Positions 1-8,320 of a stretch of 64,000 nucleotides of DNA are shown piece after piece. The translations under genes and the position numbers were made by a program. This DNA comes from UBA6059 sp965227155 (lineage in GTDB: Bacteria; Bacteroidota; Bacteroidia; Cytophagales; Cyclobacteriaceae). Location: assembly GCA_965227155.1 (NCBI GenBank), contig OZ245731.1, forward strand, positions 5,022,001 through 5,086,000, in the 5' to 3' direction. How positions within the stretch are numbered: position 1 is the first letter of the stretch; each line of letters opens with the position of its first letter. A model generated the notes under the pieces. It worked only from the letters and a program-made list of their open reading frames with translations. It searched no databases and had not been told where the DNA came from.

Positions 1-2198
1 AACTTGTCGAGGTAACAATTCTGGATAACCCATTAATACCTGAAATAGCATTCACGATCCTTCAGGCAGATTCAACGTGTGCTCCGAATGGTTATCCAAA
101 TGGCCAGGTTACAGCCACTGCGAGCGGAACTTCCACAGCAAATGGCGTTGCATTTACATGGTACAATGCGAATGACCTAAGCACGGTAGTTGGTACGGGC
201 GACACATTAAGCAATCTTGTATCAGGCACCTATGTATTAGAAGTATTCGATTCATTGAGTGCTTGTAGTAATGAATCAGAAGTGTTTATTGACAATGTGC
301 CGCCAATTACTGAAATTCTCGATTTTGCAGTCACAGATCCTACTCAATGCGATCCTGCAAATGGTACAGTAGAAATTCTCGAAGTATCAAATAACCAAAT
401 AGACAGATTTGTATTTGACATCTATAATGAAGATCCGGGTAGACCTATATCAGGTACTCCTGCCCCTATCCTAACCATAGATTCTGCCAACCTGGTGTTT
501 GGTGAGCGAGACTCTACATACTACATCGTAGGTAGAGATACATTAACAGGTTGTACTACCACACCACTACAAGTAGAGTTTGGTGACAATACACCTGATG
601 TAGATATCAACCTGGTAAGCTTCACGTTCCAGACAAATTGTGATCCTGCAAGAGCAAATGGAACTATTACCATCAATGCTAATGGTGTTCAGGATACAGC
701 ACTATACAGCCCTACCTGGTATGATAGTCTTGGTAATGTAGTAGAAGTGAATAGTTTCACCGCGGATAGCTTATCAGCCGGAGATTATACAGTGATCGTC
801 ACCGATCTTACCTCAGGATGTACTTTTGAAGCAGTTTATCCAATGGCGGATGACGTTGATAATCCGTTTGAGATTTCGGCTACAACATCGCCAAATGCAA
901 ACTGTATCAATCCGAATGGTAGACTGTCTGTAACAATTATAGATCCTCGCAAACCATCATTTGTATATAGATATCTATGGAAGATTGGCACCGAAACTCC
1001 AACAGAAAGTGATTTCGATTATGAAGGTCAACTTGTTGAAAATGTAGCATCAGGAGAGTATACAGTGGTAGTTATAGATACCGATGATCGCTTCTGTGAA
1101 TCAATACAATTAACTGTAACTGTAGAGGATGTTACCGTTGAGCCTGAGTTCTCATTGGAGCAAACAGCACCGCTTACAAATTGTGATCCACTAAGACCAA
1201 ATGGAAGAGCACGTGCACTACTACCGAATGATGACTTCTTTAGATATGAGTTTGAATGGTATGTTGGTACAGATACAGCTGGTGTAGAGCCCTACGAAAC
1301 AGGTATCGAAGCTGACTCTCTATTTGCAATCACTTATGGTGTCGTTATTAAGGATGTGCTTACCGGATGTAGAAACTTTGAGACAATAACAATTGAGGAT
1401 GCGACAGTTCCTCCTCCTGTTCCAGATGTGACCATAGGTAATAACAGAACCAATTGCTTGAGACCTAATGGTACCGCATTTGCCTCAGTTGGTGGTGATG
1501 TACTTGACTACACATTCACCTGGTATAGTTTCAGTGATCCAAATACACCTCTTGGAACAGGTGCCTCTATCAATATCCTTGATGTTGGAGCTTATCTGGT
1601 AACAACTACCAGCAACGAAACAGGCTGTACTTCCGGAGCTACACCATTAGAAATACTGGATGAAAGAGAGCCTCCTGTATTTACAGTAGAAACTGAGATC
1701 TCTGAATGTGGTATGGATAACGGTATAGCCAGGTTAATATTCGAAAGAGGCTTTACGGAGATCGATAGCGTAGTGTGGTATCATGAGGGTCAGATTCTTG
1801 AAGGTCCTACAACTAGACAAGACGTTACGCTTGCTGATGGCCCTCCTGGTAATTTAAGTGTATGGATAAGAGATGGTAATGGATGTGATTATCAGGTAGA
1901 CTTTGAGATTGGAACCGATATTGTAGTTTACAATGGTGTTTCTGATAACAATGATGGTCTAAATGATATATTCCTGATAGACTGTATCGATTTCTTCCCT
2001 AACAATAATGTGAAGATCTTCAATAGAGCCGGAGTATTGATATATGAGGTTGACGGCTATGACAATGCCAATAACTTCTTCAATGGCTATAGCAATGTAT
2101 ATGGAGGTTCAATACAGGCTGAAGGAACATACTTCTACATTATCGATAAAGGAGATGGTTCAGATCTTATTCAAGGATATTTAGAATTAACCAGATAA
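1..2198 (+). CDS. T9SS-sorted surface protein with Cys-containing repeats and gliding-motility C-terminal domain (3' part)
   Basis: The reading frame is open from base 3 to the left edge, so the start lies outside the window and about 730 residues are visible. The visible part is a tandem array of roughly 90-120-residue beta-rich units, each opening with a cysteine motif such as TNCDPxRPNGxA or NCxxPNG and containing a TWY/EWY strand and a second cysteine. The last ~90 residues (VYNGVSDNNDGLND, VKIFNRAG, GTYFYIIDKGDG, GYLELTR) match the gliding motility-associated C-terminal domain (CHU_C type), a type B signal for secretion by the type IX system. Expected role: large secreted or cell-surface adhesin-like protein. 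The stop codon overlaps a possible start of the PorP-like gene (TAATG), a common pairing in Bacteroidota. The family of the N-terminal part cannot be judged from here. Confidence 0.85.
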   Translation, partial: LVEVTILDNPLIPEIAFTILQADSTCAPNGYPNGQVTATASGTSTANGVAFTWYNANDLSTVVGTGDTLSNLVSGTYVLEVFDSLSACSNESEVFIDNVPPITEILDFAVTDPTQCDPANGTVEILEVSNNQIDRFVFDIYNEDPGRPISGTPAPILTIDSANLVFGERDSTYYIVGRDTLTGCTTTPLQVEFGDNTPDVDINLVSFTFQTNCDPARANGTITINANGVQDTALYSPTWYDSLGNVVEVNSFTADSLSAGDYTVIVTDLTSGCTFEAVYPMADDVDNPFEISATTSPNANCINPNGRLSVTIIDPRKPSFVYRYLWKIGTETPTESDFDYEGQLVENVASGEYTVVVIDTDDRFCESIQLTVTVEDVTVEPEFSLEQTAPLTNCDPLRPNGRARALLPNDDFFRYEFEWYVGTDTAGVEPYETGIEADSLFAITYGVVIKDVLTGCRNFETITIEDATVPPPVPDVTIGNNRTNCLRPNGTAFASVGGDVLDYTFTWYSFSDPNTPLGTGASINILDVGAYLVTTTSNETGCTSGATPLEILDEREPPVFTVETEISECGMDNGIARLIFERGFTEIDSVVWYHEGQILEGPTTRQDVTLADGPPGNLSVWIRDGNGCDYQVDFEIGTDIVVYNGVSDNNDGLNDIFLIDCIDFFPNNNVKIFNRAGVLIYEVDGYDNANNFFNGYSNVYGGSIQAEGTYFYIIDKGDGSDLIQGYLELTR

Positions 2199-2218
2199 TG
2201 GCTAAATTGGTCGGAAGC

Positions 2219-3136
2219 ATGAAGAAGCTACTCGCATTAATAATCATAATACTGACAGGTGCTGTTGCTTTTGGGCAACAGCAGCCTGTTTATTCTACCT
2301 ATTTGTACAACGGGTTGATTCTAAACCCTGCCTACGCAGGTAGTCTTGATTTGTTTAGTGTTACTGTTACACACCGTGACCAATGGGTAAATATCGATGG
2401 AGCACCGGTCACTCAATCCTTCACAGCGCATAACTCATTTATGGATAATAGAGTCGGTGTAGGACTGACTTTTGTGAGGGACAAAATTGGTGTTCATGAT
2501 AATCTGGGAATATTCGCCAGTTATGCTTATAAGATTCATTTTGCTCATGGTATACTTTCAATGGGCTTGCAGGGAGGTGTTTACAACCAACGCTCGGATT
2601 TCTCTCAACTGAATATCAGGGATAGAAACGATCCCCTACTCACGGGACAGCTTAATAAAATGAATCCCAATTTTGGTACAGGCCTTTATTATGCGAATCC
2701 TAAAGTATTCTTTGGTATTTCAATTCCCTACATTCTTACCCCTACTGTTTTTAATGTGGATCAAATTGATGCCCGATCAAAAGCGGATCGATATTACTAT
2801 ATAAACGGTGGCGCAGCACTTCCAATCAGTGAACATGTGATATTCAATCCGTCGTTTTTACTAAGAATGCAGGACCGTGCACCATTTGGCTATGATCTTA
2901 CCATGCAGTTTATTTTTGATGAAGTCATTTACGCCGGTGTTTCTTACCGCAGCCTTGACTCATTTATTTTCCTGGCTCAAATGGTACTTAATGAGAATTT
3001 CCGAATTGGTTATGCTTATGATACGGTTACCTCAGATCTGAACGTATACTCTCCCGGGAGCCATGAAATTATGCTGAACTACAGGATCAAATTCAGAAAT
3101 ACCCGTAAGAATCCGTTATGTCCGGTATACTATTAA
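2219..3136 (+). CDS. PorP/SprF family type IX secretion membrane protein
   Basis: About 305 residues. Signal peptide MKKLLALIII...AFGQQ, followed by the family hallmark QQPVYSTYLYNGLILNPAYAG, HRDQW and a run of amphipathic beta strands ending in a short basic tail. PorP/SprF proteins are outer-membrane partners that help secrete or anchor a particular CHU_C-type T9SS substrate, here probably the protein encoded just upstream. The frame also offers an ATG at 2198 overlapping the upstream stop, which would add seven residues. I chose 2219 because it gives a classical signal peptide, but translational coupling from 2198 is possible. Confidence 0.88.
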   Translation: MKKLLALIIIILTGAVAFGQQQPVYSTYLYNGLILNPAYAGSLDLFSVTVTHRDQWVNIDGAPVTQSFTAHNSFMDNRVGVGLTFVRDKIGVHDNLGIFASYAYKIHFAHGILSMGLQGGVYNQRSDFSQLNIRDRNDPLLTGQLNKMNPNFGTGLYYANPKVFFGISIPYILTPTVFNVDQIDARSKADRYYYINGGAALPISEHVIFNPSFLLRMQDRAPFGYDLTMQFIFDEVIYAGVSYRSLDSFIFLAQMVLNENFRIGYAYDTVTSDLNVYSPGSHEIMLNYRIKFRNTRKNPLCPVYY

Positions 3137-3138
3137 CA

Positions 3139-3483
3139 CTATCGATCTTTTCTGGATAAATCCTGAAAGAATGAGTTTAGTATTGTAAGTACTAGACTAA
3201 AAAGCAGTGCCCACCAAAAACCATCTACTGCAAAGCCAGAAATAAGTGCATCGGCTATCAGGATAACGACTGCATTGATCACAAGTAGGAATAGTCCAAG
3301 TGTAAATATGGTCAGAGGTATGGTGAAAAGTATCAATAATGGCCGTACAGTCCAATTCAATACACCAATAATGATGGCAGCAATTATTGCCGTCCAAAAA
3401 TCGTTAACCGTCACACCCGGAATGATGTAAGCAGCTATAAATACACCAAGTGCACTAAGAATAATCCTGATTAAAAAGTTCAT
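3139..3483 (-). CDS. YvlD-like / phage holin 4-2 superfamily membrane protein
   Basis: 114 residues with four hydrophobic segments: residues ~3-22, ~31-50, ~53-80 and ~88-105. The pattern (RIILSALGVFIAAYIIPGV, GVLNWTVRPLL, FTIPLTIFTLGLFLLVINAVV) is that of the small YvlD/DUF360 family, often labelled phage holin family although its members are ordinary chromosomal inner-membrane proteins. It ends in a basic tail (RKDR). It converges with the PorP-like gene, with stops 2 bases apart, and lies 22 bases downstream of the gamma-carbonic anhydrase gene on the same strand, so the two are probably cotranscribed. No phage genes are nearby, so a lysis role is unlikely. The biochemical function is unknown. 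Confidence 0.8.
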   Translation of the reverse strand: MNFLIRIILSALGVFIAAYIIPGVTVNDFWTAIIAAIIIGVLNWTVRPLLILFTIPLTIFTLGLFLLVINAVVILIADALISGFAVDGFWWALLFSLVLTILNSFFQDLSRKDR

Positions 3484-3505
3484 ATAAATTGTTGATTTTT
3501 AAGTA

Positions 3506-4027
3506 CTAACTTCCTGATTCCTTAAACCATCCTGCATATTTCACATAATTATTGGATATACGTTCAATCATAGCTTTTGTGTCGCCTTCTGCTACTTTAA
3601 CCTTTTTTGCTGGCACCCCTGCGTAGATAGCCCCAGGCTCTACTATTGTATTCTCCAGTACTACCGCCCCGGCAGCTATGATGGCCCCTGATTTTACTAC
3701 GGCATGATCCATTACAATAGCACCCATTCCAATCAATACATCATCCTCTATCGTACATCCATGCACTATGGCTGTATGACCTATGCTTACACGACTACCA
3801 ATCACAGTTTTTGCCTTTTGATATGTACAATGAATGACTGCATTATCCTGAATATTGGTTTTATCTCCGATTGTAATGGAGTGTACATCACCTCTTAATA
3901 CAGCATTGAACCAAACTGTACATTCATTACCCATCACTACCTCTCCAACAATTGTAGCATTAGGCGCTATCCAACAGTCCTTCCCCATTGAAGGATGAAT
4001 TCCGTTTACAGGTAATATCACAGGCAT
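3506..4027 (-). CDS. gamma-carbonic anhydrase family protein (hexapeptide repeat)
   Basis: 173 residues made almost entirely of left-handed beta-helix hexapeptide repeats (IGDKTNIQDNAVIH, IGSRVSIGHTAIVHG, IGMGAIVMDHAVV). Three histidines at the positions that bind zinc between subunits in gamma-carbonic anhydrases are present (VIHC, IGHT, IVHG). YrdA/PaaY-type members are cytosolic trimers with weak or unproven CO2 hydratase activity, so the exact substrate is uncertain. The start ATG at 4027 faces the YceI gene across a ~110-base divergent intergenic region. Confidence 0.87.
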   Translation of the reverse strand: MPVILPVNGIHPSMGKDCWIAPNATIVGEVVMGNECTVWFNAVLRGDVHSITIGDKTNIQDNAVIHCTYQKAKTVIGSRVSIGHTAIVHGCTIEDDVLIGMGAIVMDHAVVKSGAIIAAGAVVLENTIVEPGAIYAGVPAKKVKVAEGDTKAMIERISNNYVKYAGWFKESGS

Positions 4028-4136
4028 AACAAAATATTTTCAACTATATGTATAGACATATATATTTAAATTAATTTTGAAACATAAATCCAAAGTACAT
4101 GTTTAGACCTTTATAAACTAATATAACTAAGTAACC

Positions 4137-4892
4137 ATGAAAACCTTAAATTCACTTTCCTTATTTATCATTATTTCGATCATTGCTATTAGTTGTGGTC
4201 AGAAGCCACAAGGAGAAACTGCTGAAACTGGTGAAGCTCAGGCTGTAGCAGAATCAACCAGTGCAGCTGAATCTTTTGACGTACTACCTAATGAAAGTAT
4301 TGTTACCTGGGTAGGATATAAGCCTACTGGCAAACACAATGGTACCATTAACATCACTGGTGGCTCTCTGTCTGTTGAAGGCGGTGCTGTAACTTCCGGC
4401 AATTTTACTTTCGATATCAAGTCTTTGAAAGTACTGGATATTCCTGAAGAAGAAGAAAGCCATGCTAAATTGACAGGCCATTTAATGTCGGATGATTTTT
4501 TCGACGCTGAAAATCACCCTACGGCGACTTTTGAGTTAGTGAGTGTTGAAGATTTTACAGCAGATAAGGTGGTTGGTGATAAGGAACAATATGAAACTGA
4601 ATATACACCTGCTGCTAATAGTGAGCTGATGGTAGAAAACCCTACACATGTAATCACTGGTAACTTAACCATGCGAGGCGTTACGAAAAGTATCACCTTC
4701 CCAGCAAATGTTGATTTCACTGATAATGGTGTAATGGCTAAAGCAAGCTTCAATATAGACAGAACTGAATGGAATCTAGCGTATGGTGATGAAGCCAATG
4801 CGGTTGACAAAGCAAAAGATAAGTTTATTTACAATACAGTAAGTGTAGGTTTCCAATTAGAGGCAAGCAAAGCAATGAATGCTTCTATGTAA
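4137..4892 (+). CDS. YceI family lipoprotein
   Basis: 251 residues. The N terminus is a lipoprotein signal (hydrophobic residues ~4-19, then AISC|GQ, with the lipobox cysteine at about residue 20), followed by a low-complexity Glu/Ala linker. From ~47 on it is a YceI-like lipocalin-type barrel: ESIVTWVGYKPTGKHNGTI, GHLMSDDFFDAENHPTATF, GNLTMRGVTKSITFPA, and a C-terminal FNIDRTEWNL strand. YceI proteins bind polyisoprenoids or other lipophiles. In Bacteroidota they are periplasmic or outer-membrane-anchored proteins of undefined role. It is monocistronic, with a strong terminator directly downstream. Confidence 0.9.
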   Translation: MKTLNSLSLFIIISIIAISCGQKPQGETAETGEAQAVAESTSAAESFDVLPNESIVTWVGYKPTGKHNGTINITGGSLSVEGGAVTSGNFTFDIKSLKVLDIPEEEESHAKLTGHLMSDDFFDAENHPTATFELVSVEDFTADKVVGDKEQYETEYTPAANSELMVENPTHVITGNLTMRGVTKSITFPANVDFTDNGVMAKASFNIDRTEWNLAYGDEANAVDKAKDKFIYNTVSVGFQLEASKAMNASM

Positions 4893-4919
4893 ACCAATCA
4901 AACAAATCCTTGATCATAT

Positions 4920-4949
4920 AAAATCCCTGCCTGGCGGGGATTTTTTTTG
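4920..4949 (+). terminator. rho-independent terminator after the YceI gene
   Basis: AAATCCC (4921-4927) pairs with GGGATTT (4937-4943) around a 9-base loop, and the stem runs into a T tract. It lies 28 bases after the YceI stop. Confidence 0.8.
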
Positions 4950-5023
4950 TCATTATATAACAAGAAACCTGTCATTTTGTCTGCATTTAATAACTTTGCT
5001 GGTTGTTGAAGAATTAGGAATTT

Positions 5024-6484
5024 ATGAGCGAATTAATAAAGGATATTGATATTATCAGCGATGCTGATGAGCAGTGTGAGGTGGTACAAACTACCAAAAT
5101 GGGAAATTCTAAGGCAGCTAAAAAGCTTTACATTGAGAGCTATGGTTGTCAGATGAATTTCTCAGATAGCGAAATCGTATCTAGTATTCTAAAGAAAGAA
5201 GGATATGATACAACCTCATCCTTTGAAGACGCAGACCTGGTTTTTCTAAATACCTGTTCCATACGAGAGAAAGCTGAGCAAACAGTAAGAAATCGTCTAA
5301 ACCATTTCAATGCTGTGAAAAAACAGCGACCCGAGATGAAAATCGGGGTATTAGGATGTATGGCAGAAAGGCTTAAGGCCAAATTACTGGAAGAGGAGAA
5401 AATTGTAGATCTAGTAGCAGGACCCGATGCCTACAGAGACCTTCCCAACCTAATTGCTGAAGTGGATGATGGCCGCAAGGCTGTAAATACTTTCTTATCC
5501 AGGGAAGAAACATATGCTGATATAAGCCCGGTAAGACTCAACTCTAATGGGGTGACAGCCTTTATATCCATCATGCGAGGATGTGATAACATGTGTTCTT
5601 TCTGTGTGGTGCCCTTTACCAGAGGAAGAGAAAGAAGCAGAGACCCCTACTCCATCGTGTCAGAGGCTCGTGATTTGTATGAAAAAGGATTCAGGGAGGT
5701 TACTTTGCTGGGCCAAAATGTAGACTCTTACAAATGGTCCCCTGAGGAAAACAATAAAGCCAGGCTTGAAAAAAAAGAAAGGGAGGACGTACAAATTATC
5801 AATTTTGCCAACCTCCTGGAAATGGTTGCTCTGGTGTCGCCGCAACTGCGCATACGGTTTTCAACATCACACCCGAAAGACATTACTGATGAAGTATTAC
5901 ACACAATGAAAAAGTATGACAACATCTGTAAGTATATCCATCTGCCTGCTCAAAGTGGCAATAGCAGGGTACTGGAATTGATGAACCGTACTTATACGAG
6001 AGATTGGTATATCAACCGGGTAGATGCTATCCGTAATATCCTTGGTGAAGATTGTGGGATAAGTTCGGATATGATTGCTGGTTTTTGCACGGAAACTGAG
6101 GAAGAACACCAGGATACATTGACCTTAATGGATTATGTGCAATACGATTTCTCGTATATGTTTTATTATTCCGAACGGCCAGGTACCCTGGCTGCAAAGA
6201 AATATGAAGATGATATCCCTCTGGATATCAAAAAAAGAAGGTTAAACGAAATTATCAGCAAGCAAAGAGATTTATCGTTAAAAAGAAACCAAAGAGATAT
6301 AGGTAAAGTCTTTAGTGTACTAATTGAGGGTACTTCCAAGAAAAACAATGAAGAATTGCAGGGTAGAAATTCTGCAAATAAAGTTATAGTATTCCCAAAA
6401 AAGAATTTTAGAAAAGGCGAATATGTTAACGTATTAGTGAAAGACTGTACAGCAGCAACACTTATTGGTGAAACTATAGACTGA
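5024..6484 (+). CDS. miaB: tRNA-2-methylthio-N6-dimethylallyladenosine synthase MiaB
   Basis: 486 residues. Radical-SAM methylthiotransferase that converts i6A37 to ms2i6A37 in tRNAs reading UNN codons. The N-terminal UPF0004 domain carries the three auxiliary-cluster cysteines (C42 in YGCQMN, C78 in NTCS, C112 in LGCMAE). The radical-SAM motif is C187-x3-C191-x2-C194 (RGCDNMCSFC), and a TRAM domain closes the protein (~415-486). The ~35-residue N-terminal leader is typical of Bacteroidota. The substrate-making enzyme MiaA is encoded in the same window at 35760-36698. The sigma-54 activator gene starts 3 bases after the stop, so the two are likely cotranscribed. Confidence 0.97.
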   Translation: MSELIKDIDIISDADEQCEVVQTTKMGNSKAAKKLYIESYGCQMNFSDSEIVSSILKKEGYDTTSSFEDADLVFLNTCSIREKAEQTVRNRLNHFNAVKKQRPEMKIGVLGCMAERLKAKLLEEEKIVDLVAGPDAYRDLPNLIAEVDDGRKAVNTFLSREETYADISPVRLNSNGVTAFISIMRGCDNMCSFCVVPFTRGRERSRDPYSIVSEARDLYEKGFREVTLLGQNVDSYKWSPEENNKARLEKKEREDVQIINFANLLEMVALVSPQLRIRFSTSHPKDITDEVLHTMKKYDNICKYIHLPAQSGNSRVLELMNRTYTRDWYINRVDAIRNILGEDCGISSDMIAGFCTETEEEHQDTLTLMDYVQYDFSYMFYYSERPGTLAAKKYEDDIPLDIKKRRLNEIISKQRDLSLKRNQRDIGKVFSVLIEGTSKKNNEELQGRNSANKVIVFPKKNFRKGEYVNVLVKDCTAATLIGETID

Positions 6485-6486
6485 TC

Positions 6487-7758
6487 ATGACTTCATCTGA
6501 TACGCAAAGCATTAAGCAGCGGTTTGGCATTATTGGTAATGCCCCCCAACTCAACTATGCCATAGAAGTAGCAGCCCAGGTAGCACCTACTGATATGAGC
6601 GTATTGATCACTGGAGAAAGCGGCAGTGGAAAGGAGAGTTTTTCAAAGATCATACATTCGCTTAGTCATCGCAAGCACGGCCAGTTCATAGCTATAAACT
6701 GTGGAGCTATTCCGGAAGGCACTATAGACTCAGAACTTTTTGGCCATGAAAAAGGATCCTTCACCGGCGCGCATGAAGCTCGAAAGGGATATTTTGAAGT
6801 CACCAATGGTGGCACAATTTTTCTAGATGAAATTGGAGAAATGCCTTTGGGTACACAAGCACGCCTACTCAGGGTATTGGAAAATGGTGAATTCATCAAA
6901 GTAGGTTCATCCAAGGTACAGAAGACAAATGTGAGGGTAATAGCTGCTACCAATGTAGATCTTAGAGAGGCCGTAGAAACAAAAAGATTTCGGGAAGACC
7001 TCTATTATAGATTAAATACAGTTCCGATCTATGTGCCACCCCTTAGGGAAAGAGGCGAGGATATCGCACTGCTATTTCGAAAATTTGCAACAGATTTTTC
7101 TGACAAATACAGAGTAGCTCCTATAAACCTTACAGAAGATGCTAAAAAGGTGCTCCTCAATTTTCGGTTTCCGGGAAATATTCGCCAACTTAAGAACCTG
7201 GCAGAACAGATTTCCGTGCTTGAAATGGATCGACAGGTTAATGCTGAAACTTTGCTAAAATACCTGCCCAACGAATCCATGTCATTGCCTGCCATCATTC
7301 GTAATCAACAAAAAGATGGAGAACAGTACACGGAGCGGGATCTCTTGTACAAAGTACTTTTCGATATGAAAAACGATATGACCGAGCTGAAAAAGATGGT
7401 CTTGAGTTTTTTGAAAAATGAGCAATCAGGTCATGATATTATCAAAGAACATAGTGAGCTTTTTGATAACCTGCCAGAACAAGAATCTGAAGAGCCCGAA
7501 TCACACGAACCATATCTTTTAGAAGCCCATTCAGGTAAATCAAACGCCAAGCCATTAGATTACGATAAAATAGAAGATATTACCCATGAACCTGAGGAAG
7601 AAGATGGCTCACTTTCTATCGAGAAAAAGGAAAAAGAGCTGATCATCAAAGCCCTCGTTAAAAACAAAAACAAAAGGAAATATGCTGCCAGAGATCTGGG
7701 GATATCGGAAAGAACATTATATCGTAAAATAAAACAGTATGGCATTGATGAGCTTTAG
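6487..7758 (+). CDS. sigma-54-dependent transcriptional activator without receiver domain
   Basis: 423 residues. The AAA+ sigma-54 interaction domain begins almost at the N terminus (~14-240): Walker A GESGSGKE, GSFTGA loop (the usual GAFTGA with Ala to Ser), Walker B TIFLDEIGEM, and R-finger region FREDLYYRLN. A variable acidic linker (~260-375, rich in E, S, P) precedes a Fis-type helix-turn-helix (ARDLGISERTLYRKIKQYGI) at the C terminus. There is no receiver, GAF or PAS domain, so control must come from another protein or from its level. It sits between miaB and lptE, an order often seen in Bacteroidota. Its last 20 bases overlap lptE. Confidence 0.92.
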   Translation: MTSSDTQSIKQRFGIIGNAPQLNYAIEVAAQVAPTDMSVLITGESGSGKESFSKIIHSLSHRKHGQFIAINCGAIPEGTIDSELFGHEKGSFTGAHEARKGYFEVTNGGTIFLDEIGEMPLGTQARLLRVLENGEFIKVGSSKVQKTNVRVIAATNVDLREAVETKRFREDLYYRLNTVPIYVPPLRERGEDIALLFRKFATDFSDKYRVAPINLTEDAKKVLLNFRFPGNIRQLKNLAEQISVLEMDRQVNAETLLKYLPNESMSLPAIIRNQQKDGEQYTERDLLYKVLFDMKNDMTELKKMVLSFLKNEQSGHDIIKEHSELFDNLPEQESEEPESHEPYLLEAHSGKSNAKPLDYDKIEDITHEPEEEDGSLSIEKKEKELIIKALVKNKNKRKYAARDLGISERTLYRKIKQYGIDEL

Positions 7759-8278
7759 ATTCGAGTGGTTGTTGGTAGGATTGGCTATGCTCACTAGTCT
7801 TACGGGATGTGGCGTTTATTCCTTTACAGGTGCTAGTATTTCGCCTGATACCAAAACCATGTCTATCCAGACATTCTATAATAATGCTCCCCTGGGCCCC
7901 TCAAATATGAGTGTATTGTTTACTGAAAAAATCAAGGATTATTTTCAGCAAAACACAAGCCTAACCCTTGTGGATGAGGAGGGTGATCTGCAATTGGAAG
8001 GTAATATTGATGATTATAGCTTAAGGCCGGTAGCACCAACTGGTGGCCGTGGCAACAATGAACAGACTTTTACGAGCCTTACACGACTAGAAATTAGGGT
8101 GAGTGCCAAATATGTGAATACCAATGACGACACCTTCAATTTTGATAAGCAGTTTTCATTTTTTGTGGATTTTGACCAAAATACGACAGATATTAATGCC
8201 AATGAGCAAGAGTTCTTAAATGAAATTTTTGATCAAATAGTTCTCGACATTTTTAATAGTTCCGTGGCGAATTGGTAA
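7739..8278 (+). CDS. lptE: LptE-like LPS-assembly lipoprotein (Bacteroidota type)
   Basis: 179 residues. Lipoprotein signal with lipobox LTGC (cysteine about residue 24), followed by GVYSFTGASISPDTKTMSIQTF, which is the Bacteroidota LptE family signature, and by a domain with EKIKDYFQQNTSLTLV and DLQLEGNIDDYSLRP. LptE plugs the LptD barrel in the outer membrane and helps place LPS on the surface. The gene starts inside the end of the activator gene. A second ATG at 7748 is an equally plausible start. Confidence 0.85.
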   Translation: MALMSFRFEWLLVGLAMLTSLTGCGVYSFTGASISPDTKTMSIQTFYNNAPLGPSNMSVLFTEKIKDYFQQNTSLTLVDEEGDLQLEGNIDDYSLRPVAPTGGRGNNEQTFTSLTRLEIRVSAKYVNTNDDTFNFDKQFSFFVDFDQNTTDINANEQEFLNEIFDQIVLDIFNSSVANW

Positions 8279-8320
8279 TTTTTAATATATTTATGCTACT
8301 TAGCAATTAATAAGGAATCT

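Noticed and set aside
255..2198. Reading the T9SS protein as starting at the TTG at 255
   Set aside because: The same frame with the same repeat pattern is open back to base 3, so this is a partial gene rather than one starting at 255.
3139..3483. Evidence of a prophage from the holin-like gene
   Set aside because: The family is chromosomal YvlD-type; no other phage genes lie nearby and the neighbours are housekeeping genes.
5330..5350. CCCGAGATGAAAATCGGG palindrome-like sequence in miaB as another copy of the tRNA-locus repeat
   Set aside because: Only partly similar to TCCCGA/TCGGGA, lies in conserved coding sequence, and is explained by the codons.
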